A DNA stretch of 64,000 nt, taken from NCBI RefSeq assembly GCF_011762225.1, contig NZ_JAASQI010000003.1:62001-126000 (forward strand). Reading direction: 5' to 3'. Positions 35,329 to 44,420 of this stretch are shown piece by piece. This stretch comes from Pseudochelatococcus lubricantis (GTDB lineage Bacteria; Pseudomonadota; Alphaproteobacteria; Rhizobiales; Beijerinckiaceae). A program made the translations under genes and the position numbers. The notes below the pieces were generated by a model. That model did no database searches. It was given only the letters and a program-made list of their open reading frames with translations, and was not told the origin of the DNA. How positions within the stretch are numbered: position 1 is the stretch's first letter; the number at the start of each line of letters is the position of its first letter.

Positions 35329-35928
35329 TCAGCGGACGGCCTTGATCCCCTCAAGGATCAGGGTCGTCGCCACGTCGGCGTAATCGTCGCGGCTGATGCG
35401 GCCGCCTTCCTTGAACCACATGTAAACCCAGTTCATCATGCCGAAGAGCGACATGGTCACGGGCATCAGCAGCGGGCGCTCCTGCCTGTCGAGCCCCGGA
35501 TTGATCTCGCGCAGCACGGCCGAGAAGTGGCGCACGATGCGCCGCTCGATTTCCGTGATCTCGGCCCTCTGCTCTTCCGACAGCGCCGAGGTAGCGTTGA
35601 GCTGCACCTTATGCTCGTTGTCCGCCCCGCGGTAGTTCTCCAGCACCGCGCCGACGAGCCGCCGCAGCCGCTGTTCGGGTGGCAGGTCCGGCTCATCCGC
35701 CGCCAGGATGGCGTCCTCCAGTTCCTCCAGATGCGTCATGATGATCGCGAGGATCAGCGCATCCTTGCTGGGGTAATAGTGATAGAGCAGCGCCTTCGAA
35801 ACCTGCGCGTGGGCTGCGATCTGCGACATGGAGGCCTTGTCCATGCCCTGTTCGGCGAATACGGCCGCGGCATTGTCCACAATGCCGCGTTGCTTCTCCT
35901 CGAAGTCTGCCGCCCGTGTCCGAGCCAT
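35329..35928 (-). CDS. paaR: TetR-family regulator, probable PaaR
   Basis: A 199-residue TetR protein. The N-terminal helix-turn-helix is in AEQGMDKASMSQIAAHAQVSKALLYHYYPSKDALILAII (about 25-63), followed by a helical ligand-binding domain. I start at the ATG at 35928 (MARTRAADFEEK), with AGGAC about ten bases upstream; a GTG nine bases earlier is possible. TetR-type PaaR repressors respond to phenylacetyl-CoA in several bacteria. Two GACCGRYCGGTC palindromes at paaJ and paaG/paaN are the likely targets. It is convergent with paaZ and lies downstream of paaK behind a terminator-like structure. Confidence 0.85.
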   Translation of the reverse strand: MARTRAADFEEKQRGIVDNAAAVFAEQGMDKASMSQIAAHAQVSKALLYHYYPSKDALILAIIMTHLEELEDAILAADEPDLPPEQRLRRLVGAVLENYRGADNEHKVQLNATSALSEEQRAEITEIERRIVRHFSAVLREINPGLDRQERPLLMPVTMSLFGMMNWVYMWFKEGGRISRDDYADVATTLILEGIKAVR

Positions 35929-35962
35929 ACCTGTCACTGTCCTGATTGTGGAGTGTAAAAAG

Positions 35963-36014
35963 GGGGGCTTACGGCCCCCTCTTTAATGGCAATGCGTGCC
36001 GATGTCATCGGCAC
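35963..36014 (-). terminator. Tandem hairpins downstream of paaK, terminator on the minus strand
   Basis: Reading the minus strand after the paaK stop, an 8-bp stem (35996-36003 with 36007-36014, GTGCCGAT/ATCGGCAC) is followed by a GC stem (GGGGGC/GCCCCC, 35963-35968 with 35974-35979) and then a T-run (35957-35961 on the minus strand). The second structure fits a rho-independent terminator and separates paaGIK transcription from paaR. Confidence 0.7.
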
Positions 36015-36021
36015 GGGGGAT

Positions 36022-37332
36022 TTATTCTTTCGGCCGGTTGTCCAGCACACGCCTGGCCTTGCCCTCCGAGCGACAGATCGCCTGCGGGTCGCGTATCTCG
36101 ATCCGCGTCGTGACGCCTACGACGCTTTTGATGTGATGGGCGAGTTCCTTGCCCGATTTCGCGCGCGCATCATCGGTCGCCATGTCCGGCGTGCATTCGA
36201 CGTGGACCGTCATGTTATCCATGCGGCCCGCGCGGGTCAGCTCGATCTGGAAATGGGGCGCGAGGCCCTTGCACTTCAGGATCTGCTCCTCGATCTGGGT
36301 CGGGAAGACGTTCACGCCGCGCAGGATGATCATGTCGTCGCTGCGGCCGGTGATCTTCTCGATGCGGCGCACCGACCGCGCCGTGCCCGGCAGCAGGCGC
36401 GTGAGATCGCGGGTGCGATAGCGCACCATCGGCAGGCCTTCCTTGGTGAGCGTGGTGAACACCAGTTCGCCCAGCTCGCCGTCCGGCAGCACTTCGCCCG
36501 TGTTCGGGTCGATGATCTCGGGATAGAAGTGGTCCTCCCAGACGTGGAGGCCGTCCTTCGTCTCGACGCATTCCTGCGCGACGCCCGGGCCCATGACCTC
36601 CGACAGGCCGTAGATGTCGACGGCATGCATGTCGAAGGCTTCCTCGATCTCCAGCCGCATCGCGTTCGTCCACGGCTCGGCGCCGAAGATGCCGACCGAG
36701 AGCGAGCTTTGCCGCGGATCGACGCCCTGGCGGCGGAACTCGTCGAGGATCGACAGCATGTAGGACGGCGTCACCATGATGATGTCCGGCTTGAAATCGG
36801 TGATCAGCGTCACCTGCCGCTCGGTCATGCCGCCCGAGATCGGCACCACGGTGCAGCCCAGCCGCTCCGCGCCGTAGTGCGCGCCGAGGCCGCCGGTGAA
36901 AAGCCCGTAGCCATAGGCATTGTGCAGGATGTCGCCCGCCCGCCCGCCGGCGGCGCGAATGGAGCGCGCGATGAGATTAGCCCAATGATCGATATCGGAC
37001 TGGGTGTAGCCGACGACGGTCGGCTTGCCGGTGGTGCCGGACGAGCCGTGAATGCGGACGAGCTTCGAACGCGGCACGGCGAACATGCCGAAGGGATATG
37101 TGTCGCGCAGATCCTGCTTGGTGGTGAAGGGGAAGCGGGCGATGTCGGCAAGCGTCTTCAGTTCCTCGGGATGCACGTCGTGCTCGATGAACCGCTTGCG
37201 GTAGAAGGGCGAATTCTCGTAGGCGTGCTTCAGAGACCGCTTCATGCGGTGAAACTGCAAGGCTGCGATCTCGTCTCGGGAGGCGATTTCGATCGGGTCG
37301 AGATCGCCGGGACGGGGAGACAGGTCCTTCAT
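36022..37332 (-). CDS. paaK: Phenylacetate-CoA ligase
   Basis: A 436-residue ligase that activates phenylacetate with ATP and CoA, the entry step of the pathway. The nucleotide-binding loop reads IHGSSGTTGKPTVVGYT (about 94-110); AYGYGLFTGGLGAHYGAERLG and YGLSEVMGPGVAQECVETKDG are PaaK signatures. The C-domain hinge is KITGRSDDMIILRGVNVFPTQIE. Length is normal. It is in a minus-strand operon with paaI and paaG. Confidence 0.96.
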   Translation of the reverse strand: MKDLSPRPGDLDPIEIASRDEIAALQFHRMKRSLKHAYENSPFYRKRFIEHDVHPEELKTLADIARFPFTTKQDLRDTYPFGMFAVPRSKLVRIHGSSGTTGKPTVVGYTQSDIDHWANLIARSIRAAGGRAGDILHNAYGYGLFTGGLGAHYGAERLGCTVVPISGGMTERQVTLITDFKPDIIMVTPSYMLSILDEFRRQGVDPRQSSLSVGIFGAEPWTNAMRLEIEEAFDMHAVDIYGLSEVMGPGVAQECVETKDGLHVWEDHFYPEIIDPNTGEVLPDGELGELVFTTLTKEGLPMVRYRTRDLTRLLPGTARSVRRIEKITGRSDDMIILRGVNVFPTQIEEQILKCKGLAPHFQIELTRAGRMDNMTVHVECTPDMATDDARAKSGKELAHHIKSVVGVTTRIEIRDPQAICRSEGKARRVLDNRPKE

Positions 37333-37364
37333 TTTTTCCTCCCAGAAGGTTGTATGGTTTTATA

Positions 37365-37814
37365 TCAGGCGCGGTCCGGCAGGTGCGTGCCCTTGACGGT
37401 GCGGGAATGGCCGCGCAATTCGGCGATGTGGTCGCCGGCTTCGTTGGTGACGCGCACGTCGTAGATGCCGCCGCGGCCACGGCGCGATATCTCCCGCGCA
37501 ACGGCGATCAGGCGGTCGCCGACGAAGGCGGGTGATATATAGGTGATCGACGCCTGCTGGCCGACGGTGCGCTGGTTATAGCCGTTGCAGGCAAAGGCGA
37601 AGGCGCTGTCGGCGAGGGTGAAGATGTAGCCGCCGTGGCAGGTGGTGTGGCCGTTGATCATGTGTTCGGTCACGGTCATGCTCAGGGTCGCTTCGCCGGG
37701 CGCGACATGGTCCAGCCGCATGCCGAGCCGCCGGCTGGCGGCGTCGCCGTCCCACATCGTCCGGGCGCAGGCTTCGGCCAGTTCCTGTGAGCTGAGGTTG
37801 CTGACGTCCGTCAT
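37365..37814 (-). CDS. paaI: Phenylacetic acid degradation thioesterase PaaI
   Basis: A 149-residue hotdog-fold thioesterase. NGHTTCHGGYIFTLADSAFAFACN (about 53-76) has the conserved HGG and the catalytic aspartate of PaaI. It hydrolyses stalled ring-hydroxylated phenylacetyl-CoA or related esters and recycles CoA. Its start overlaps the paaG stop by 4 bases, and paaK follows after 32 bases, so paaGIK form one operon. Confidence 0.95.
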   Translation of the reverse strand: MTDVSNLSSQELAEACARTMWDGDAASRRLGMRLDHVAPGEATLSMTVTEHMINGHTTCHGGYIFTLADSAFAFACNGYNQRTVGQQASITYISPAFVGDRLIAVAREISRRGRGGIYDVRVTNEAGDHIAELRGHSRTVKGTHLPDRA

Positions 37815-38605
37815 TGGCCGCGAAACTCCGGCGTGCGCTTTTCCAGAAAGGCGGTCACGCCCTCGCTATAGTCGGCGGTGCGGCCGGCCTCGCGCTGGCA
37901 GTCGCGCTCCAGATCGAGCTGGGCGTCGAACGATTGCGTGCCCGCGGCCTGAATGAGGCGCTTGGTGAGGCCGAGGCCGATGGTGGGGCCCGCCGCGAGC
38001 CGGGCGGCCAGCGCTTCGGCCTCTCCCATCAGCTCGGCGTCGGGCACGGCCTTCCAGATCAGGCCCCAGGCGGCGGCGGTGGCGGCGTCGAGCGGCTCGG
38101 CTGTCAGCGCCAGCGCCTTGGCGCGCGGCTCGCCCAGAATCCGCGTCAGGCTCCAGCTTCCGCCTGCGTCCGGGATGAGGCCGATCCGGGAGAACGCCTG
38201 GATGAAACGGGCCGATTCGGCCGCCAGCACAATGTCGCAGGTGAGAGCGATATTCGCGCCGGCGCCGGCGGCGACGCCGTTGACCGCGCAGATTACCGGC
38301 TTTTCAAGGGCGCGAATCAGCCGCAACGTCGGATTATAGAACGTCTCCAGCGTATGGCCGAGATCGGGCGCGGGCCCGCCCTTTCGGGGATCGCGGTCGC
38401 CCAGGTCCTGTCCGGCGCTGAAGCCGCGGCCCGCGCCCGTCAGCAGGACCGCCCGCACCTCGGGCTCGTCGTGAGCGCGCCGGAACGCGGCACACAAAGC
38501 CAGGTGCATTTCTTCATTAAAGGAATTAAGCTTTTCCGGGCGGTTCAGCGTCACCCGAAGAACGCCGTTCTCCCGCGCCACCAGCACGGTGTCGGAATGC
38601 CCCAT
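37811..38605 (-). CDS. paaG: Ring-1,2-epoxyphenylacetyl-CoA isomerase (enoyl-CoA hydratase family)
   Basis: A 264-residue crotonase-family protein. The chosen ATG follows GGGAGG closely; a longer frame upstream would run through the promoter and operator. GAGRGFSAGQDLGDRD and GVAAGAGANIALTCDIVLAAES are typical of PaaG, and AFSRIGLIPDAGGSWSL carries the aspartate that replaces the hydratase glutamate. It converts the epoxide to oxepin-CoA and shifts double bonds later in the pathway. It is divergent from paaN. Confidence 0.9.
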   Translation of the reverse strand: MGHSDTVLVARENGVLRVTLNRPEKLNSFNEEMHLALCAAFRRAHDEPEVRAVLLTGAGRGFSAGQDLGDRDPRKGGPAPDLGHTLETFYNPTLRLIRALEKPVICAVNGVAAGAGANIALTCDIVLAAESARFIQAFSRIGLIPDAGGSWSLTRILGEPRAKALALTAEPLDAATAAAWGLIWKAVPDAELMGEAEALAARLAAGPTIGLGLTKRLIQAAGTQSFDAQLDLERDCQREAGRTADYSEGVTAFLEKRTPEFRGQ

Positions 38606-38679
38606 GTCATCCTCCCAATAACAGGCGCGGCCTTTTCGCCACGCTTCGGCAACCTTGAAAGGTACCGTTAAAAAATCAG

Positions 38680-38708
38680 TTGCATAAACCGACCGGCCGG
38701 TCAATGAT
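38680..38708 (+). promoter_or_regulatory. Predicted paaN promoter with PaaR operator in the spacer
   Basis: TTGCAT (38680-38685) and AATGAT (38703-38708) are separated by 17 bases. The perfect palindrome GACCGGCCGGTC (38691-38702) fills the spacer. A repressor bound here would directly block the promoter, and it may also affect the divergent paaG promoter. It is the second copy of the palindrome seen upstream of paaJ. Confidence 0.65.
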
Positions 38709-38735
38709 AATCCAAAAATCGGGGAGGACACCGGC

Positions 38736-40388
38736 ATGGAAAGTTTGTTCGACCGCCATAGCGGTCTGCTGCAGGATGCGCTGAAAGCGAACGAGACGCG
38801 CGGATTCTGGTCGCCGTTTCCGGAAGTTCCCAGCGGGAAAATTTATGGCGAGACCGCCCGCGCCGATGCCGGGGCGGACTTCAACGCGCTTCTCGGGAGG
38901 CCCTTCGTCCTGCCCGGCCATCCGGAGAGCCGCCGCGTCGGCGCCGAGGTATCTCCTTGGGGGCCGGAACTCGGCATCGGTTACCCGGCGGCCGATTCCG
39001 CCGCGCTGCTGGCGGCATCCGCATCCGCGGCGGCGGAATGGGCCGCGTCGGCGCCCGAGACACGGGTCGGCATCTGCCTCGAAATCCTGACCCGGCTGAA
39101 CCGCGCGAGCTTCCTGTTGGGGAACGCGGTCATGCACACCACCGGCCAGGCCTTCCCGATGGCCTTTCAGGCGGGCGGGCCGCATGCGCAGGACCGGGGG
39201 CTGGAGGCCGTGGCGGTGGCTTATGCCGAGATGACGCGGGCGCCACGCGAGGCGCTGTGGGAGAAGCCGCAGGGCAAGGCCGCGCCGATCGTGCTGGAAA
39301 AGCACTGGCGCGTGGTGCCGCGCGGCATCGCGCTGGTGATCGGCTGCAACACCTTCCCGACCTGGAACTCCTATCCCGGCCTTTTCGCCAGCCTTGCAAC
39401 GGGCAATACCGTCATCGTCAAGCCGCATCCGGCGGCGGTGCTGCCGCTGGCGCTGACCGTGAGGGCGGCGCGCGAGGTGCTGGCCGAGGCCGGCTTCGAC
39501 CCGAACGTGCTGCTGCTCGCCGCCGACGAAGCCGGGGCCGAAGTCACAGCCGGTCTGGTACGCGCGCCCGAGGTCGCCATCATCGACTTTACCGGCTCGA
39601 ACGCCTTCGGCGACTGGATTAGGGCCAACGCGGGCGAAGCGCTGGTGTTCACGGAGGAGGCCGGCGTCAACTCGATCGTCGTCGCCGCGACCGGGGACTT
39701 CGCCGGCATGTGCGCCAACATCGCCTTCTCGCTGTCGCTCTACAGCGGACAGATGTGCACGGCGCCGCAGGACATCTTCGTGCCGGTGGACGGAATCGAG
39801 ACCGACGAGGGCCGCAAGAGCCTCGATGAGGTCGCCGCCGGCATCGCCGCGGCGGTCGACGCCCTGCTCGCCGATCCGGCGCGCGCCGTGGCCGTCTGCG
39901 GCGCCATCGCCAACCCGGCCACGCTGGACCGTGTCGCGGCCGCGAGACACCTCGGCCGCATCGTGCGCGACAGCGCGCCGCTGCCGGAAGGGCGCAGCGC
40001 CACGCCGCTCATCCTCGCCGTCGACGCTGCCGAAACCTCGGCACACGAGGAGGAACGCTTCGGGCCGATCTCCTTCATCGTCGCGGTGCGGGACGCGGAG
40101 GCGGGCATTGCCGTAGCGGCGGAACTGGCCCGGCGCAAGGGCGCGATCACAGCCGCGCTCTACGACACCGACGAGGGGCGCATCGCGCGCGCCGCCGACG
40201 AGTTCGCGCGGGCGGGGGCGAACCTTTCCGTCAATCTCACGGGCGGCATCTACGTGAACCAGAGTGCGGCCTTCAGCGACTATCACGTCACGGGTGCGAA
40301 TCCGGCGGGCAACGCCAGCCTGACCGATGCCGCCTTCATTGCCGGGCGTTTCCGTCTCGCCATGTGGCGGCGCCCCAGGGCGGCCTGA
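38736..40388 (+). CDS. paaN: Phenylacetic acid degradation protein PaaN (aldehyde dehydrogenase family)
   Basis: A 550-residue aldehyde-dehydrogenase-like protein of the PaaN family. The nucleophilic cysteine is in LYSGQMCTAPQDIFVP, and PRGIALVIGCNTFPTWNSYPG matches the family. Some bacteria carry PaaN beside or instead of PaaZ; here a full-length PaaZ is also present, so PaaN may oxidise a different aldehyde intermediate or act with an alternative ring-opening hydratase. GGGGAGG precedes the ATG. A Liv-type transporter operon follows. Confidence 0.9.
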   Translation: MESLFDRHSGLLQDALKANETRGFWSPFPEVPSGKIYGETARADAGADFNALLGRPFVLPGHPESRRVGAEVSPWGPELGIGYPAADSAALLAASASAAAEWAASAPETRVGICLEILTRLNRASFLLGNAVMHTTGQAFPMAFQAGGPHAQDRGLEAVAVAYAEMTRAPREALWEKPQGKAAPIVLEKHWRVVPRGIALVIGCNTFPTWNSYPGLFASLATGNTVIVKPHPAAVLPLALTVRAAREVLAEAGFDPNVLLLAADEAGAEVTAGLVRAPEVAIIDFTGSNAFGDWIRANAGEALVFTEEAGVNSIVVAATGDFAGMCANIAFSLSLYSGQMCTAPQDIFVPVDGIETDEGRKSLDEVAAGIAAAVDALLADPARAVAVCGAIANPATLDRVAAARHLGRIVRDSAPLPEGRSATPLILAVDAAETSAHEEERFGPISFIVAVRDAEAGIAVAAELARRKGAITAALYDTDEGRIARAADEFARAGANLSVNLTGGIYVNQSAAFSDYHVTGANPAGNASLTDAAFIAGRFRLAMWRRPRAA

Positions 40389-40455
40389 GACAGGCCGCAC
40401 GATCAACGGCCCTGCAACGGCCGAACATTTCAAGCAACTCTCTGGGAGGAGAAAC

Positions 40456-41703
40456 ATGAAATTCATGAATACGATAGAGAAAGATTCATCCAGGCTGAAT
40501 CGGAAATCCTCTATATCAGGTTGTTTTTGCATCAGGTTTTTCCGGAAAACGATATCCGGTCTTCGGCTTGATGCACTGGCTCTCGGCGCGCTCATGGCCT
40601 CCGGCTTTGCCGGGACTTCCGCGCTCGCCGACATCCGGATCGGCGCAACGGTTTCCGAGACGGGGCCGGCGGCCTTTCTCGGCGATCCGGAAGCCAGAAC
40701 GCTGCGGCTGCTGGTGGAAAAGATCAACGCGGCCGGCGGCGTGAACGGCGAGCAGCTCAAGCTCTTCCTTTACGACGACGGCGGCGATCCGAACAAGGCG
40801 CGCACCTTCGCCACCCGCCTTGTCGAGGACGACGAGGTGCAGGCGATCATCGGCGGCACCACCACCGGCACGTCGATGTCCATCATCCCGATTGCCGAGG
40901 AGGCCGAGATCCCCTTCATCTCGCTCGCCGGCGCCATCGAGATCATCGACCCCGTGAAGGAATGGGTGTTCAAGACACCGCACACCGACCGCATGGCCTG
41001 CGAGAAGATTTTCGCGGACATGAAGAAGCAGGGCTACACGAAGATCGGCCTGATCTCGGGCACCGACGGCTTCGGCGCCTCGATGCGCAAGCAGTGCCTC
41101 GATGTGGTGGGCGGCTACGGCATCGAGGTCGTCGGCGACGAAAGCTACGGCCCGCAGGACGCCGACATGACGCCGCAGCTCACGAACCTTAAGGGCAAGC
41201 CCGGCATCCAGGCCATCCTGAACCCCGGTTTCGGCCAGGGACCGTCGATCGTGACCCGCAACTACGCCCAGCTCGGCATCAGGCTGCCGCTCTACCAGTC
41301 GCACGGCGTGGCCTCGGACGGCTTCATCGCACTCGCGGGCAAGGATGCGGCGGAGGGCGTGCGCCTGCCGGGCACCGCGCTGCTGGTCGCGGGTCTGCTG
41401 CCGGACGGCGATCCGCAAAAGCCCGTGGTGACGGCCTATATCGAGGACTACAAGGGAAGCCACGGCACGGCGCCGACGACCTTCGGCGGCTATGCGCATG
41501 ACGCGCTGCGCATCTACGTGGACGCGGTGAAGCGGGCGGGATCGGCGGAGCCTGCGGCGGTGCGCGACGCCATCGAGGCGACATCCGGCCTCGTCGGGAC
41601 GACGGGCGTCGTTACCTATTCGCCGAAGGATCACCTCGGGCTCGATCTTTCGGCCTTCCGCCTGCTGGAAATCCGCAACGGCAGCTGGGCGCTGGCCGAG
41701 TAA
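40456..41703 (+). CDS. Branched-chain amino acid-type ABC transporter binding protein (LivJ/HAAT family)
   Basis: A 415-residue periplasmic type I binding protein. The mature part begins near ADIRIGATVSETGPAAFLGDPEARTLRLL, typical of the LivJ family. The ATG is fixed by GGGAGGAG. The N terminus is unusual: about 38 residues, rich in Ser, Lys and Cys and encoded by AT-rich codons, come before the hydrophobic core ALALGALMASGFAGTSALA. Position between paaN and a beta-oxidation fusion suggests uptake of phenylacetate or another aromatic acid rather than leucine; the ligand is inferred. Confidence 0.9.
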   Translation: MKFMNTIEKDSSRLNRKSSISGCFCIRFFRKTISGLRLDALALGALMASGFAGTSALADIRIGATVSETGPAAFLGDPEARTLRLLVEKINAAGGVNGEQLKLFLYDDGGDPNKARTFATRLVEDDEVQAIIGGTTTGTSMSIIPIAEEAEIPFISLAGAIEIIDPVKEWVFKTPHTDRMACEKIFADMKKQGYTKIGLISGTDGFGASMRKQCLDVVGGYGIEVVGDESYGPQDADMTPQLTNLKGKPGIQAILNPGFGQGPSIVTRNYAQLGIRLPLYQSHGVASDGFIALAGKDAAEGVRLPGTALLVAGLLPDGDPQKPVVTAYIEDYKGSHGTAPTTFGGYAHDALRIYVDAVKRAGSAEPAAVRDAIEATSGLVGTTGVVTYSPKDHLGLDLSAFRLLEIRNGSWALAE

Positions 41704-41718
41704 CCTGACCGTAAGCGA

Positions 41719-41758
41719 CTGTGGCCGGCCGGGCGATGCGTCGTCCAGCCGGCCACAG
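41719..41758 (+). promoter_or_regulatory. Intercistronic hairpin after the Liv-type binding-protein gene
   Basis: An 11-bp perfect stem (41719-41729 with 41748-41758) closes an 18-base loop. It lacks a T-run, so partial termination or mRNA stabilisation is more likely than full termination, allowing high binding-protein output relative to the permeases. Confidence 0.5.
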
Positions 41759-41806
41759 GAAGCTCCGCTTCTCCCAGAGTCCCCGCATCCCGTCGGAGAT
41801 ACGGCC

Positions 41807-42679
41807 ATGCCCGAACTCATGCAATTCCTTCTGTCCGGTGTCACGGTCGGCGCGGTTTACGCGCTGGTCGCGCTCGGCTTCACGATCATCTACAACGCTT
41901 CCGACGTGGTGAACTTCGCCCAGGGCGAGTTCGTCATGCTCGGCGGCATGGTCACTGTTTTCGCGCATCATGCGGGCCTGCCGCTGCCGCTCGCGGCGCT
42001 GATCGCCATCCTGTCCACGGCGGGCATCGGCGTTGCGCTGAACAAGCTCGCGATCGAGCCGGCGCGTGGCGCGCCGGTCGTGTCGCTGATCATCATCACC
42101 ATCGGCGCCTCGATCTTCATCCGGGGCGTGACGCAGCTCGTTTTCGACAAGCAGCTCCACCGCTTTCCGGCCTTTTCGGGCGACGAGCCGATCCGTGTGC
42201 TGGGAGCGACGATCCTGCCGCAGAGCCTGTGGGTGATCGCCGGCGCGGTCGCGGTTTTCGTCGGGCTGTGGCTGTTCTTCACCAGAACGCTGATCGGCCG
42301 CGCTGTGCTGGCGACATCGAACAACAGGCTCGCGGCGCGGCTCGTCGGTATCAATACCGGCTGGGTGATGACCCTTTCGTTCGCGCTCTCGGCTGGCATC
42401 GGTGCGCTCGCGGGCGTGCTGGTGACGCCGATCACGCTGGTCTCCTACGATGTCGGCATCGCGCTCGCGCTCAAGGGATTCGCGGCTGCCATGCTGGGCG
42501 GCATGGGCAACCCGAAGGGGGCGCTCGTGGGCGGCATCCTGCTCGGCCTTCTGGAGGCGCTGACGGCCGGCTACGTCAGCTCGCAATACAAGGACGCGGC
42601 GGCCTTCGTCGTGATTCTCGCCGTGCTCTTCGCGATGCCGCAGGGTCTCTTCGGCAAGAAATCGACGGATCGGGTGTGA
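41807..42679 (+). CDS. Liv-type ABC transporter permease (LivH family)
   Basis: A 290-residue inner-membrane permease with about eight hydrophobic segments. The start FLLSGVTVGAVYALVALGFTIIYNASDVVNFAQGEFVMLGG is a LivH hallmark and KGFAAAMLGGMGNPKGALVGG is the loop that contacts the ATPase. It is followed after two bases by the LivM-type gene and should form a heterodimeric channel with it. Confidence 0.93.
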   Translation: MPELMQFLLSGVTVGAVYALVALGFTIIYNASDVVNFAQGEFVMLGGMVTVFAHHAGLPLPLAALIAILSTAGIGVALNKLAIEPARGAPVVSLIIITIGASIFIRGVTQLVFDKQLHRFPAFSGDEPIRVLGATILPQSLWVIAGAVAVFVGLWLFFTRTLIGRAVLATSNNRLAARLVGINTGWVMTLSFALSAGIGALAGVLVTPITLVSYDVGIALALKGFAAAMLGGMGNPKGALVGGILLGLLEALTAGYVSSQYKDAAAFVVILAVLFAMPQGLFGKKSTDRV

Positions 42680-42681
42680 CC

Positions 42682-43638
42682 ATGCGGCTTTCCGAAAAAC
42701 AGTGGACGCTCCTCATCCTGGCCGCGCTGATCGCGCTGTCGCCGTTCTTCTTTCCGTCAAGCTATTATTATCGTGTCGGCTCGCTGATCTTCGTCAACGG
42801 CCTTGCGGTGACGGGCATCGTCATCCTGACGGGTTATGCGGGGCAGATCAGCCTGGGGCACGCGGGCTTTGCCGGCATCGGCGCCTATGCCTGCGCGCTA
42901 GCGCCCGCGCACCTCGGCCTGCATCCCGCACTGGCGCTGGTGCTGGGGGCGGCTATCTCCGGGGTGCTGGCCTTTCTCGTCGGGCGGCCGATCTTGCGGC
43001 TGAAGGGCTATTACCTAGCGGTGGCGAGCCTCGGCCTCGGCATCCTCGTGGCGATGGCGCTCGCCAACGAATCCTGGATCACCGGCGGACCGGACGGGAT
43101 CAAGGTGGCTGACCTCGGCCTGCGGGCCGTGCTGAAGAGCCAGGGGCTGGACCTGTCGAACACCGAGTTCTGGTACGCCTTCACCGGCCTCGCCCTGCTC
43201 ATCGGCGCGTGGCTGGCGCTCAACCTGCACGACAGCCCGACCGGCCGGGCGCTGCGCGCGCTCCACGGCTCCGAGATCGCGGCGCGGACGGTGGGGATCG
43301 ACGTGGCACGGGCGAAGCTCGCGGCCTTCGTGATATCGGCCGTCTACGCCTCGGTATCGGGCTCGCTGCTCGCCCTGCAGAACAGGTTCATCACGCCGGA
43401 TGTCGCCGGCTACATGCATTCGATCGAGATGGTCACCATGGCCGTGCTCGGCGGCGCGGGCTCGGTGCTGGGGGCGATCTTCGGCGCCGGAATCCTGACG
43501 ATGCTGCCGCAGGTGCTGACAGTCTTCGCGGAGTACGAACAGCTCATGCTCGGCCTCGTGATGATGCTGGTGATGATCTTCATGCGTCAGGGCCTGCTGC
43601 CGTCGGTGCTGCGCCTGATCCGGGGGAGGGGCGAATGA
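42682..43638 (+). CDS. Liv-type ABC transporter permease (LivM family)
   Basis: A 318-residue permease. I use the ATG at 42682, two bases after the LivH stop; the longer frame extends inside livH. ILTGYAGQISLGHAGFAGIGAYACAL is the LivM signature and AVLGGAGSVLGAIFGAGILTMLPQ is the coupling region. The stop overlaps the ATPase start (ATGA). Confidence 0.93.
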   Translation: MRLSEKQWTLLILAALIALSPFFFPSSYYYRVGSLIFVNGLAVTGIVILTGYAGQISLGHAGFAGIGAYACALAPAHLGLHPALALVLGAAISGVLAFLVGRPILRLKGYYLAVASLGLGILVAMALANESWITGGPDGIKVADLGLRAVLKSQGLDLSNTEFWYAFTGLALLIGAWLALNLHDSPTGRALRALHGSEIAARTVGIDVARAKLAAFVISAVYASVSGSLLALQNRFITPDVAGYMHSIEMVTMAVLGGAGSVLGAIFGAGILTMLPQVLTVFAEYEQLMLGLVMMLVMIFMRQGLLPSVLRLIRGRGE

Positions 43639-44420
43639 CGGTGCTGCTGGAAATCGAGGGGCTCGGCATCAGTTTCGGCGGCTTGCGCGCCGTCAACGAC
43701 GTGAGCTTTCGCGTCAACCCCGGCGAAATCGTCTCGGTCATCGGGCCGAACGGAGCGGGCAAGACGACGTTGTTCAACATGATCTCGGGGATCTACAAGC
43801 CCGGCGCGGGCCGAGTGCGGCTGATGGGCGAGGACGTGACCGGTATCTCGCCGCATCTGCTGGCACGGCGCGGCATGTCGCGCACCTTCCAGAACCTGCA
43901 GATATTCCAGTCCATGACCGTGCTGGAGAATGCCGTCGCGGGCTATCACCTGCAGGAAAGCGGGTCGGTGCTGGCCGATCTTTTGGGCCTGCCCGCATCG
44001 CGCCGGCGGGCGGCTGCGGCCCGCGAGGGCGCCCGCCAGCTGCTGGAGCGCGTGGATCTTGCCCGCGCGGCCGAGATGGAGGCGGGCAGCCTTTCCTACG
44101 GCGCACTCAAGCGGCTGGAGATCGCCCGCGCGCTGGCACTGAACCCGAAGGTTCTGCTGCTCGACGAACCGGCCGCCGGCTGCAACGCCGTCGAAACCGA
44201 GGAAATCGATCACCTGATCGCCGAGGTCGCGGCGTCGGGCGTCGCCATCCTGCTGGTGGAGCATGACATGAAGATGGTGATGCGCATCTCCCGGCATATC
44301 GTGGTGCTCGACCACGGCGAGAAGATCGCGGAGGGCGACCCGGCCACGGTCAGCCGCAATCCCAAGGTCATCGAGGCCTATCTCGGCACGCAGGCGGAGG
44401 ACGCCCATGCTCACGGTTGA
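43635..44420 (+). CDS. Liv-type ABC transporter ATPase (LivG family)
   Basis: A 261-residue ATPase starting at the ATG overlapping the LivM stop. Walker A GPNGAGKTT is near 39-47, the signature region SLSYGALKRLEIARAL replaces the more usual SGGQ with SYGA, as in LivG proteins, and Walker B is LLLDEPAAGCN. ILLVEHDMKMVM holds the switch histidine. It overlaps the LivF gene by 14 bases. Confidence 0.93.
   Translation: MTVLLEIEGLGISFGGLRAVNDVSFRVNPGEIVSVIGPNGAGKTTLFNMISGIYKPGAGRVRLMGEDVTGISPHLLARRGMSRTFQNLQIFQSMTVLENAVAGYHLQESGSVLADLLGLPASRRRAAAAREGARQLLERVDLARAAEMEAGSLSYGALKRLEIARALALNPKVLLLDEPAAGCNAVETEEIDHLIAEVAASGVAILLVEHDMKMVMRISRHIVVLDHGEKIAEGDPATVSRNPKVIEAYLGTQAEDAHAHG

Noticed and set aside
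33105-35354. 749-codon minus-strand ORF opposite paaZ
   Set aside because: Antisense to a gene with both catalytic domains intact; no recognisable domain in the shadow.
35986-37464. 492-codon plus-strand ORF opposite paaK
   Set aside because: Antisense shadow of paaK; no family motif.
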